Assembly (NCBI GenBank): GCA_916610825.1
Contig: OU744451.1
Coordinates: 8,623,441-8,687,440 of the forward strand
Length of the DNA: 64,000 bases
Origin: Haliclystus octoradiatus
Taxonomy: Eukaryota; Cnidaria; Staurozoa; Stauromedusae; Haliclystidae
Direction: 5' to 3'
A program made the position numbers and the translations under genes. Position 1 is the first letter of the stretch. The number at the start of each line of letters is the position of its first letter. The notes under the pieces were generated by a model that was not told where the DNA came from, ran no database searches, and saw only the letters and a program-made list of their open reading frames with translations. Of the stretch, positions 33,101 to 42,015 are shown piece after piece.

Positions 33101-36100
33101 TTATCCATAAGCTTTTACTGGAAAGGTTTTTCTTCATTATCAGAAATTGGCAAAGTTTTTTTACTGAACATAATTTAGACAGGGATGTTAAAGTTACTTT
33201 TTAAAAGTATCTAGTTACAGTTACCGTTACTTGGGCGAGAAAGTAACTAGTTACTATCAGACGTTACTTTTCAGAAAAAGTAATGATTACAAGTTACAAG
33301 TTACTTTAATTCGAAAGTAACTAGTTACAGTTACTTTTCCCGTTACTTTTTCTAAATAAGTCCAAAAATATCCAACAGAAGCAATGAGACATATATGAAG
33401 TATTCAAATAATATTTCTGTATTTTAATTTGTTAATTAATCAAATGTTCTTGTTGACAATATAAATACGAAAACAGACACCCGACGACTATTTCACAGCG
33501 ACGTCTTTTGCGTGTTTGAATGATCTAGGCGATCCCCCTAATTTCCATAACAAAGAAAATCTCAAGTTACGCGCCATTAGTTCTATTTCAGGCTTGGTTG
33601 CTATGACAATTAATTGATCGAACAGATATATCAGACATGAAACGCTTGTTGACGTTGAATCACTTGAATATCATAAACTCGGAAAAACAGATTCTATAAC
33701 AGAATGTTACTTCCCTGAATGTAATTTTCTTGACTTCCATATCTGTAACAGGATTTCCTGCAGTTGTTGGGAACTTTTTGTCTGTGTTTTTATTGTTCTT
33801 GGATGGTAACAATGAGAACAAAAGATTTTGACTAATTAAAACACAATAGCGATCGAGAAGCTGCTAACTATCAGCACTCTTTTGTGAAAAAAGTAACGGA
33901 AGAAAGCGAAAATGTAGTGAAAAAGTAACGAGTAATCGTTACTTCATTTTTAATCCTAAATGTAACTAGTTACAAGTAGAAGTTACTTTTACAGAAAAGT
34001 AACTAGTTACAAGTAGAAGTTACTAAATAGTAACGATTACAAGTAACGTCGTTACTTTTGTAATCGTTACTAACATCCCTGAATTTAGAAAATGATTCTT
34101 AATTGTTTAAGTTTTGATTGTTATTTAATTCATTAAGCCTTTTGCAAACCTACCACTGTGAAAACAGTTATGGGGGCTATATGACTCAATTTCCATGAAC
34201 TGTTCATGAAAACGTCAATAAAAAACAGGTCGTTTAACGTTCATGAACTGTTTAAAAGATGTTTATGAAAAGTTCATTAATGTCTGTAAAGTTCGTGAAC
34301 TGTCAATTCATTTTATCACAAGGGTAGTTTCAAGGTTTCTGGACATCATTGCACCATGATTATAGCGAAGTCAGGTTTAAAGATATCTAGGCCCCCTAAC
34401 ATATCACCTCTGGTATAATTTTCTATACATCTATTACCATCAAAACTCAAATTTTGGTGGCTGGATGTAAAACAGTATCCCTTTGAAAATGAACTATAGG
34501 CCTACAATAGAGTAATTTTTTCTGGAAAATATAGATATGTAAAATGAAATAATTTGATGGACTATTATAGGAATCTTTCAATATTTATTCTTTTGAAAAT
34601 GTGTTTCTGAACCATTTATGACAATTTCATGACCCAGTTGACCGAAATTTGATGAACGTGTAATTGCCCACATTTTCATGAACACTTCAAGAACAGTTCA
34701 TGCACTAGTAAATTGAAAGTTTAATGAACTTGGAATTTTCCACATGTTGATGAACATTTCAAAAACCGTTCTTGAGCTAGTTGATCAAAAGTTCATGAAC
34801 GTGGAATTTACCACATTTTTAATGAATATTTCAAGAACAGTTCATGAACTAGCTGATCAACAGTTCATGAATGTGGAATTTTTCACATTTTGATGAACAT
34901 TTCAAGAACAGTTATTCTAAAACGATGGAATGATTTCTTGCGATTTGATTGGTTGTTGAGTGTGCAGGAACTCGAAGTTGAAGAAGGCACGCGGCATCCT
35001 TTGTCCTAAAGTCGTTGAATGATTCCTAGCAATTTGATTTGTCGATTGAGCTTGCAAGAAAATAGATGAAGGCACGCGGGAAAGTTGAACCAGGGTTTCT
35101 GATAACTCCCAAACAAAATCAAAACAATTAAAATGGCAAAACGGAATTTTAATTTCGGATATAATATACTTATTAATAATAATGATAATGTCGATAATAG
35201 TAACAATGGTTGCAGGTTCTCTAAGAAAACGGACGAGGAAATTGACGAACTCCTGCTAACTTTAACAGCAAAAACAACAAAATACAATTATTTAAGTAAT
35301 TAAATAAATTATAATGCGCGGCCATCAGAAAATCAACTAAGGCAATGTAGTGATGTGATATCAAATGCACTGGGAAATTCTGAGGCTCTTCCTGTTAATC
35401 AAGCTGGATGCAATTTTAGTTTGTTCTTGCCATCAGCACCAGTTGCAGGGCCATCTACGTCTTTGGGTTATAATCATATCATCCAGTTCAACCAGCTTTC
35501 AACATCACACATCGCGTCCTTCACCATCAATTATAACAGTTAGATAATTTATATCTCTTTAATATTGTAAAATAGTTCAAATGTTACATTGTTCAAGTAA
35601 AGTTAAATTAAAATATAATATGATCATTCATGAAGTGTATTTTCTTCGATCTTTCATCGCCAACAGTCTGAAAAATAATGGCGGAATTTTCTGCATTGAT
35701 CACACGAGGCGTCTAGTCCAACCACATCACATGATCAAAACCACAATTCTAATTGGGTCAAACGGTGTTCGATTTTTTCGTGAGTGGCGTTGACAGTTTT
35801 GTTGATGAAAATAAAATTCATAACTTCGGAGACTAAACAGATTAAATAGGTATGATTTTCATTTTAGAAAAGCGTTAACGGGTTTTGCCATGCTTTATCG
35901 CAAAATTCTTGCACTCTGGATGTTGGCAACCCGTGCATAAACCCTTTAATGAATTAATTGATCTAAAGTTCATGAACGTGGAATTTTCAACATTTTGGTG
36001 AACATTTCAAGAACAGTTCATGAACTAGTTGATCAAAAGCTCATGAACACTGAATTTTCCAAATTTTAATGAACATTTCAAAGAACAGTTCATGAACTAG

Positions 36101-38491
36101 CTGATCTAAAGTTCATGAACGTGGAATTTTCCACATTTTGATGAACACTTAAAACACTAGTTGTCTAAAACTTCATGAATGTGAAATTACCCACATCTTT
36201 GTGGACACTTCAAGAACAGTTCATGAACTGTAGAAGTTTCTGCAGGTCTTTGACAATATTTCAGTTGTCTATTATAATGAATTAGGTATAGACTACATGA
36301 TTTTTCTTCTTATTTACTTGATAGCTAGCAGTCTATGCTGAAACTGATGAAAACCTTGAACAGCATCCCCTTGCAGACCTACTTTCAAATGTCCCTGGTG
36401 ATACTACCTTTTTGCCTAATGGTGATCTCAGACCACTCCAAATCTCAAGACCAGATTTATTGAAATCTCAGTCCAGTTCTGACCAGCTAAACAATAAAGG
36501 TCAATATCAGAATTTAGACTCACGTGAACCAAAGAGTAAGTACATTATAGTTACAATGAAACGTGTATATAATAGCCAGCTATGAGAGGTAGATAAATTG
36601 ACCGCTATATGCAGGTGGCTTTTATGTCACAGGTTTGATTGAATAATAATAAAAAAATACTATTTTAGACATACCAAGAGTGACCACTATGGACAGGTAG
36701 CCTTGGTATAGAGGTGATTGTTATAACAGGTTTGATTGGTAGTAAATAATATTCTGTAACCAGAGTGAAAAATAATTTATAATCTTGGAATGGAACACTT
36801 TTCATGAACTTTATGAAAAGTTCATAAAAATATGTTGTTTCTGTATGAGTTTATGTACGTATTTTTAATTTTCTGGGAGTAGCTTGATTTCTTTCTTCAG
36901 CTGCTAGAGTAGTGCAATGGAAGATTTTTAATGAAAATAGGTGCTTTCAAGCGTCAGTTGTAGTAGTAATGTAAATATGGAATATATGATTTCAGAATAA
37001 CATTTTATCGTGGTTATACTTTCATACAAAGCACAATTATTTCATTTTGATTGATTGCTGTAATGTTTAAATGTTTATTTCTCAGTCTTTTATTAATTCA
37101 TAGTAATTTAGATGATCACATTATCAGAATGTTTTCTCTCTTGTTTGCCTACTTAATGATGTGCTATGTACGAAACTCACAGCCACAACAAACTTACAAA
37201 AAACACTAGAATGATTATTTACAATTTCCCAACGCCCAAATCCGTTTCATATGGCGGAGATACTCATATATGAAGCAATATGGAAATTGGAAAATTAACT
37301 TATAGCGAATTGATAATATAATTTGTATAGTGAATTGATGGAAAGTAAATATCACCTTTTTATTAGGATATGTAAATGATTGAATTGGCTTTATACTTTG
37401 ACAAACACGGAAAAACCATCTGCAATATTCTCTATTCGATACATTTTTTGAAAATATAGCTGCCCAAGAAGAATCTCCTCTACAAGCAGCACCACCAACT
37501 ACTTCAGGGAAAAGTATGTATCATTGAGACTGTGTTTTATTAATTACTAGCAATGTTTACTTTGTAATTGTGACTGGATTAAAACTACCTTGGACGTCGT
37601 CGAAACAAACAAATAGTAAATGTGGAAAATTTTCTACAGTCGGTCTTTGTTGCCAATCGATATAATGTGCAAAATGAAGTCCGAGAACAATTTTAATATC
37701 AAACAATAGAAACACGGTGCAACGAATCATGGTGTAAGCATTGCAATTCCGAAAAGCGAAACAAAATATTTGTGTGAGAGCACATTTTCTTTTGATACGC
37801 AAAGCAAAGGCAAAATAAATAAAAATGAAGCCTGTAGGGTAAAACTATTTGCAATTATCTAATATGCTGTATGATTCATTTGCTTTTGAAACGGCTGAGA
37901 AAATAGAAAACATCCACTGTAAACACACATACACAAAGACATTCGCATTCATAGGTTAAAATCATATATAACTAATGACTTTCTTCATTGGGACAACTCT
38001 GTATTACAATAGTCTTTCTGGATTACTTCGTCACACTTCCTCATCCCAACCATTGCATCGTTCTAAAGACCTAACTGATGAACCCTTCAAAACGAAGTTC
38101 AATCATTAACGCTATTTATACTTTTCATGATGCTCTTCATTGAAGTGTATCTTTTCTTTTGAAATTTTATTTGCAAATAAATGATTTTACATTTTTATCT
38201 ATTATAGATCCAAGGAAGAAACTAACGAAAACCAGCCCAATTATGCCATCATTTTCCTGTGAAGAAGTACCACTTTTATCATGTTATTCCAGTCCATCCA
38301 TTACCAAGCGCGATGGAACTGCATTAGATAATGGTGGAGATGCTCCGATTGTTAACCGAAAATCTCCTCATACATCTGTACCAAATATCAACGGTCAGCC
38401 AGATGATGATAATAAAAGTCATCGAAAACATGGTTCATTTGAATGGTCACCAAATGCATCCACATACATTTCATTCTCGAAAAACGATTGA
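24200..38491 (+). CDS. Bestrophin-like four-TM membrane protein, paralogue 1 (11 exons)
   Basis: Predicted 546-aa protein. Exons: 24200-24340, 26204-26264, 27832-27903, 28581-28682, 29414-29526, 30079-30182, 30737-31007, 32382-32609, 36325-36535, 37460-37513, 38208-38491. All junctions have AG/GT and phases agree, with total length divisible by three. Four hydrophobic segments lie at about residues 55-72, 75-91, 224-241 and 252-268. The first pair includes VSPLIFPLAFSIN and is followed by DFQRRETVL; the second pair is followed by the acidic QDKLDDPFDGMSEDD. This layout of two TM hairpins separated by a long helical cytoplasmic stretch, with a post-TM4 Asp/Glu cluster after a (E/D)xPF motif, is that of the bestrophin/UPF0187 anion-channel superfamily. 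Channel activity is inferred and untested. The tail (residues 365-546) is hydrophilic and Ser/Pro-rich, ending FSKND. Start: the first in-frame ATG, aligned with Met5 of paralogue 2. AATAAA lies at 39157-39162. Confidence 0.8.
24901..25137. mobile_element. 237-bp hAT-like MITE with 8-bp TSD ATCTTAAT
   Basis: Ends AAGTGATGTTTT (left) and CAGTGATGTTTT (right, reverse complement) are flanked by exact ATCTTAAT at 24893-24900 and 25138-25145. The interior carries GTGGGG and CCCC runs. It lies in intron 1 of paralogue 1. The left terminal base is A where hAT elements have C. Confidence 0.8.
26395..26455. repeat. Partial copy of the GTTCATGAAC palindromic repeat
   Basis: Short segment with CGTTCATGAAGTTTTCATGAAC followed by CTGAACTGTTTTACGAAGGGG, matching one end of the palindromic family seen complete at 44223-44322. 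Confidence 0.55.
26954..27137. mobile_element. 184-bp TA-flanked mariner-type MITE
   Basis: Starts CAGTGAAATTTGTATATAAC and ends in the inverted counterpart GGTTTGACTG, with TA on each side. It contains two copies of GACCACTATAGACAGGTGGCC. Related copies lie at 36554-36740, 44194-44477, 45395-45510, 47755-47908, 50596-50771 and 51535-51662. TA target sites and this terminal sequence suggest a Tc1/mariner-derived non-autonomous family. Confidence 0.8.
28095..28268. repeat. Palindromic GTTCATGAAC-rich element in intron 3 of paralogue 1
   Basis: Inverted ends CTGCAAAAAAACAGTTCAGGAG and CTCCTGAACTGTTTGC enclose repeated (G)TTCATGAACTGTTCATGAAC words in both orientations. Same family as 31708-31783, 39410-39505, 44223-44322, 53195-53364 and 56632-56820. 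Confidence 0.75.
29537..29905 (-). pseudogene. Non-LTR retrotransposon ORF2 fragment, antisense in intron 5
   Basis: 122-codon frame with EILKDTYNREHEEVIMEIVE, then HHEAGRGNAVWKAINTFTGL and LSRQIADQFQQIL. The GRGxxWKxINxxTG block is typical of the linker between endonuclease and reverse transcriptase in LINE ORF2 proteins. No RT catalytic motif is present. It begins only 11 nt downstream of exon 5 of paralogue 1, on the opposite strand. Confidence 0.6.
30737..31007 (+). CDS. Exon 7 of paralogue 1: TM3-TM4 and acidic motif
   Basis: Diagnostic 271-nt exon (phase 2 in, phase 0 out) coding residues 198-288. EYRSPRSIRSFTKIFIFIL enters TM3, SPYVTAIIVSFLFGC is TM4 and LDDPFDGMSEDDVNL is the acidic segment. 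By hand count about 81 of 91 residues equal those of exon 7 in paralogue 2 (50895-51165), the strongest conservation in the pair. The acidic stretch sits where bestrophins have their calcium-clasp cluster. Confidence 0.9.
31575..31783. repeat. Diverged SINE body followed by truncated palindromic repeat
   Basis: 31575-31690 resembles the body of the SINE at 32693-32990 (shared GGAAT.GTCCA, GGAGGTGCATT, TTGATCTGCAG). 31708-31783 is the left half of a GTTCATGAAC-family element (CTGCAAAAAGCAGTTCAGGA onward), truncated at TGTGTTGG. Confidence 0.55.
32693..32995 (+). mobile_element. tRNA-derived SINE in intron 8 of paralogue 1
   Basis: The head reads GGTGATTAGCTCAGTTGGTA and GAGC (box A, D-arm) and, 48 nt later, GTGGTTCAAATCC (box B, T-loop), the internal polymerase III promoter of tRNA-like genes. 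Anticodon and acceptor stems do not form a proper tRNA. A roughly 210-nt unrelated body follows, with GAGATTGATCTGCAGTGTCG near its end. A weaker body-only relative lies at 31575-31690. Confidence 0.75.
33180..34081. mobile_element. 902-bp hAT-like element with 8-bp TSD AATTTAGA
   Basis: Perfect terminal repeat CAGGGATGTTA and exact AATTTAGA direct repeats at 33172-33179 and 34082-34089. Subterminal zones (33190-33360 and 33890-34075) are dense in GTAACTAGTTAC and AAAAGTAAC words in both orientations, as in the element at 21143-22419. No transposase frame. It lies in intron 8 of paralogue 1. Confidence 0.88.
34640..34915. repeat. Tandem array of a ~71-bp GTTCATGAAC-containing unit, block 1
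   Basis: About four diverged units, each with GTTCATGAACGTGGAATTTT, CCACATTTTGATGAACATTT and CAAGAACAGTTCATGAACTA. The array resumes at 35952, so about 1 kb of other sequence interrupts it. Confidence 0.75.
34916..35951. other. 1-kb segment interrupting the 71-bp array
   Basis: Unrelated to the flanking array. Near its left end it has an internal diverged direct repeat of about 90 nt (CTAAAACGATGGAATGATTT and CTAAAGTCGTTGAATGATTC, both running to GAAGGCACGCGG). Overlapping ORFs at 35006-35793 have no known motif. Probably an insertion, but no clear terminal repeats or duplication were found. Confidence 0.5.
35952..36232. repeat. Tandem array of the ~71-bp unit, block 2
   Basis: Continuation of the array at 34640-34915, again about four units, ending some 90 bp before exon 9 of paralogue 1. 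Confidence 0.75.
36554..36740. mobile_element. TA-flanked mariner-type MITE copy, intron 9 of paralogue 1
   Basis: Diverged member of the family at 26954-27137: CAATGAAACGTGTATATAAT at the left, GTGACCACTATGGACAGGTA in the middle, and a degraded right end near TTTGATTGGTA. Confidence 0.65.
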
Positions 38492-39409
38492 GAATATTTT
38501 TTTCAATGTGTTGAGGTGGTTGTATTTTGGAAGTAGTTCATGTGTGGATACATGGACTTTGGTTGCATCAAGTTCGCAAGAGGATTAGCGCTGTGTATTG
38601 AAACCATAGACTATGATTAAAACCAACGTTTATACATCCTTTGCAATAGCAATGTCTTCAGAAATATATCTTCAGTATATGTATATTTAGGTCGTTGAAC
38701 CCAAGATGAAAATTTTCAGGTATTTGCCAGATGTCTGACGTTTCTACCTACCGGTAATGATGTATATTTGCATGGCATTATTATGTCAGTTCAACTTCCA
38801 TAACATTAAATTGCCGTAGTTTTGACAATGATCCATTTAGTATGAAGCAGATGTTTCAAAACATTATCGTTATTAAAATTATCTATTTAATCAAAGTATG
38901 GTTGCAACAATATTGTTTCCAAAGTGAAACGTTGGATGGAGGTATTTATTGGATTTGATTACATAAGCCCATTAAAAACAAACTATATTTATAGATGAAG
39001 TCAAAGTTTACTTCTAGGATTAGTGGTCCAGACTGGTGTTATGACCAGATTAATAGTTAATATATTTAATAGGATGTTGTCTACCCATAATGGGTCATTC
39101 TTATTTATGTATTTAATAGGCATGTTATGTGCCTCTGTTGTATATTATGTCATAATAATAAAGACTCACATGATACGATATTAGCAACAACTTATTCATT
39201 GATAATTTGATATTGCTTAAAACTGGTAACTCAAATCTTACCCACAAGGTGACCATTTTCAAATGGTAGGCCTACTGCATATTATCGGTTCGGAAACGGT
39301 GTCTTTTACTTGTGTTCCTTCGTGCTATGTTCTTTTAGAGACTTCAAACAAGGTAAAAAGACAGTATAGATTAGAGCCAATCATTGCTAACAGCATTACC
39401 CATGCGTAA
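38492..39409 (+). other. 3' flank of paralogue 1
   Basis: Follows the TGA stop at 38489-38491. AATAAA at 39157-39162 is a plausible polyadenylation signal, which would make a 3' UTR of about 0.7 kb. No other gene is seen. Confidence 0.5.
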
Positions 39410-39505
39410 AACAGTAAAACCTTCACAGATAGTTCATAAAAATTTGAAGCCATTTAATGTTCATGAACTGTTCATGAACTCCTGAACTGTTTTTCACAGG
39501 GGTAG
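39410..39505. repeat. Right half of a GTTCATGAAC palindromic element
   Basis: Contains CCATTTAATGTTCATGAACTG, TTCATGAACTCCTGAACTGT and the terminal TTTTTCACAGGGG, matching the right end of the family at 44223-44322. The left end is diverged. Confidence 0.6.
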
Positions 39506-39925
39506 GCTACAGCTTTTGGTTGCCCAACAACAACATAACAATACATTCGTAATTTATCGTTGAAACAAAAGAAAGAAGCAGATCTAAATGTTTGATGAAT
39601 ACGTTTAAGGTTAAATAAAGAGATAAGAAAATTAAAAATCAGTCTTCTCTCAATGAGTTTTCAACGACGAAGCAAACTTGCCAAATCACAAAGGATCGCT
39701 TCATAACAGACATAACAAAGCATGCAGCGACAGCACCACTTTACTTGATTTGAAATTGAAAATTGAAAACTTTATTCAATACCAATTGAACCATAATAAC
39801 TTTTTTTTTAGTAGCCTACTTTTACTAAATTAAAAAAAAATAATTATAGTGAGTGTTACAACTCAGATACACATATAATGTGAAAGTGTTAAACGTTGTT
39901 TAAAACACATCATTAGGCCTATATA

Positions 39926-40076
39926 ATAAGAGACAAAGACGACGCAAAGCCGTTAGCGTTAATTGGAGTTTCAAACGTTTAATTTCGATTTTTTTCAGAT
40001 GGTGATTACCGTCTGAAGATCGCAATTAAACGCATGAAACTCCGAGTAACGGAAAAGTCTTATCTTTGTCTCTTAT
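39926..40076. mobile_element. 151-bp foldback MITE
   Basis: Ends ATAAGAGACAAAGA and TCTTTGTCTCTTAT are inverted copies. Pairing continues discontinuously inward (GGAGTTTCAAACGTTTAATT against AATTAAACGCATGAAACTCC) to a central CAGATGGTGATTACCGTCTG hairpin, so nearly the whole element can fold. Flanking duplication is unclear (ATAT/CATAT). Confidence 0.75.
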
Positions 40077-40441
40077 CATATACTTTTCCAATAACAAGAT
40101 GATTATGTTGTTTTTATTTTATTGAAATTCTTGGAATGTGTTCTTTCTATTTCGTTTATGACCTTCATAGTCAAGTACAAAATGGCAACGACTGCCAATT
40201 CAGCCGTGGCAGTGAGTCTTCGACGCAAGACGCTCAGAAATATAAGCTGAAGACATAATTGAAGAGAAGACACCGTTCTGGAAATGGTTTAGAATTAGTA
40301 GCCTATACCTAACTTAGATCCAATCCCATGCCAAACAGTTTAGATATAATAAGAAATAAAAAAAACATCCAATTTTGAAACTGCATTTGATGTTAAATCT
40401 TAATCTCATCCTACCTAAAGCTGCAATCTGCAAAGAATTTG

Positions 40442-41166
40442 CGGTGTCTGTAACTTGCGTGCGTGCTGCGTCCATTTACAGGAAATACGCCATAATTTAT
40501 CACCCTTTTGATTACGACCTTCATTTACGAATTCTAGCGTCTCGATGTTATGAAAAAAGTTCTGGCCTGACTAAATTTGGCAGTTGCTGTCATGTTGTAA
40601 TTGACGGGGACTTTATTCCACACCGAGTTCCAGACTTGATTAATTTATTAAGAGATTAAAAAGTAAAGCCGTAGCCTATAGTTAAAAATTTCCCATGAAT
40701 TATTGAACTTGATTTGGCAGGAAATCCATCACACAGAAACGCAATTATTTGTAAATTATTTGTAGGGGTTAGAAAGTTCTGAAATGTTTATCGAAGTCTG
40801 TATCAATATCATTAATTACTGAAAACAAGTTTTCAATTTTTAATTTGAAATTTGAAATTGGTATATATGTTTAATATTGTATATAAAACGGTAATATCAT
40901 AAAACGTTATAGCTGTCATTAGGCCTAATATCATTATTTAGCGGTCGAACAATGAAGGTTTAATAAATCAGAATTTTGATACTGTAAATTAATCAAGTCT
41001 GGAGGGAAGTCCCCGACAATTACGACATGACATAAACTGCAAAATTTAGCCAAGCCAGAACTGTTTTCGTAACATCAAGACGCTAAAAATTGTAGTACAA
41101 AGAGATGATAAATGATGACATATTTCCTGTAAACACACGCAGCACGCACGCAAGTTACAGACACCG
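40442..41166. mobile_element. 725-bp element with ~190-bp terminal inverted repeats
   Basis: The left arm (about 40442-40640) and right arm (about 40988-41166) are inverted copies with scattered mismatches. Identical termini read CGGTGTCTGTAACTTGCGTG followed by CGTGCTGCGT. Matching internal blocks include AGTTCTGGCxT and the AATCAAGTCTGGA region. The central 350 bp are unique and AT-rich. The plus ORF 40375-40659 falls in the left arm and is not considered a gene. No target duplication could be fixed. Confidence 0.8.
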
Positions 41167-42015
41167 AAGGCATGAAAACAACATTATCATCCTACACCTG
41201 ATCATGATAATAATAATAATACATTCTACAGTCATTCATCATTGAAAGTCACCCCTTAAGCACAAGTGCTTCCGGGAGTGTTTTTTATACCCAGTTTATA
41301 CCGCAGTGTGTCAAAGCGTGGAACAGTACAGTGCATTTCTGCGTTCAAGTTCCACAAAAGTGACTAAATGATAGAGAGGAATAGTGGACACTGGAACACA
41401 GTGACAGCACTGCAGTCTGCACTGCAGTGCAGCAGCCACTGGCCACTGAGCAGTATCGCCAACTTCAAGTAGGAAATCATAAATCATATGGCTTTTGAAA
41501 TAAAATAGCATTACCATACCTTTTGTCTGGGCACACGGCAACAGCGAACATATATATATTATATACAGGCCGTACGGCCATACCCTATAGCCTAGGATAG
41601 GATCGTAGGACTATTCCAAGAATGTTGAAACAAAGGTTTTATTTCGAGTAAATTCCCGCTTTCTGAAAAATTTGAACGCCGTTATGATTGAGCCTCTCTT
41701 ATCTCAAAACTAACAAATACATGATTCGATGAATTTGTTTGTCTCTCAGCTGAGTCATAAAGAGTCAGGAGAGTAGGGAAAAGTGCCTTTGATAACCTTA
41801 GAATGATGGGTTTATTGCGATTAGCAACGATTAAATTTCACTACCTAAATATTTAGTACATGCTTATACTGCTGGAACATAGCAGGCGTATACGCCTGTT
41901 TGGAATCTAGTGTCTGGAATTTCAACATGTTTATAGAACAGGAGAATTTATTGTCCAACTTCAGAAAAATTACATCCGGATATTAAGCACATTATAATAA
42001 TAATTTGTTTGGACT
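41167..42015. other. Intergenic, upstream of the second bestrophin-like gene
   Basis: No gene recognised. The segment 41395-41460 is rich in short CTGCAGT/CACTGCAG palindromes. The promoter of the gene starting at 42016 must lie here or further left, but no core element can be supported. Confidence 0.4.

Noticed and set aside
40375..40659. 94-codon plus ORF
   Set aside because: Falls within the left arm of a long inverted-repeat element; no domain, and the right arm does not preserve the frame.
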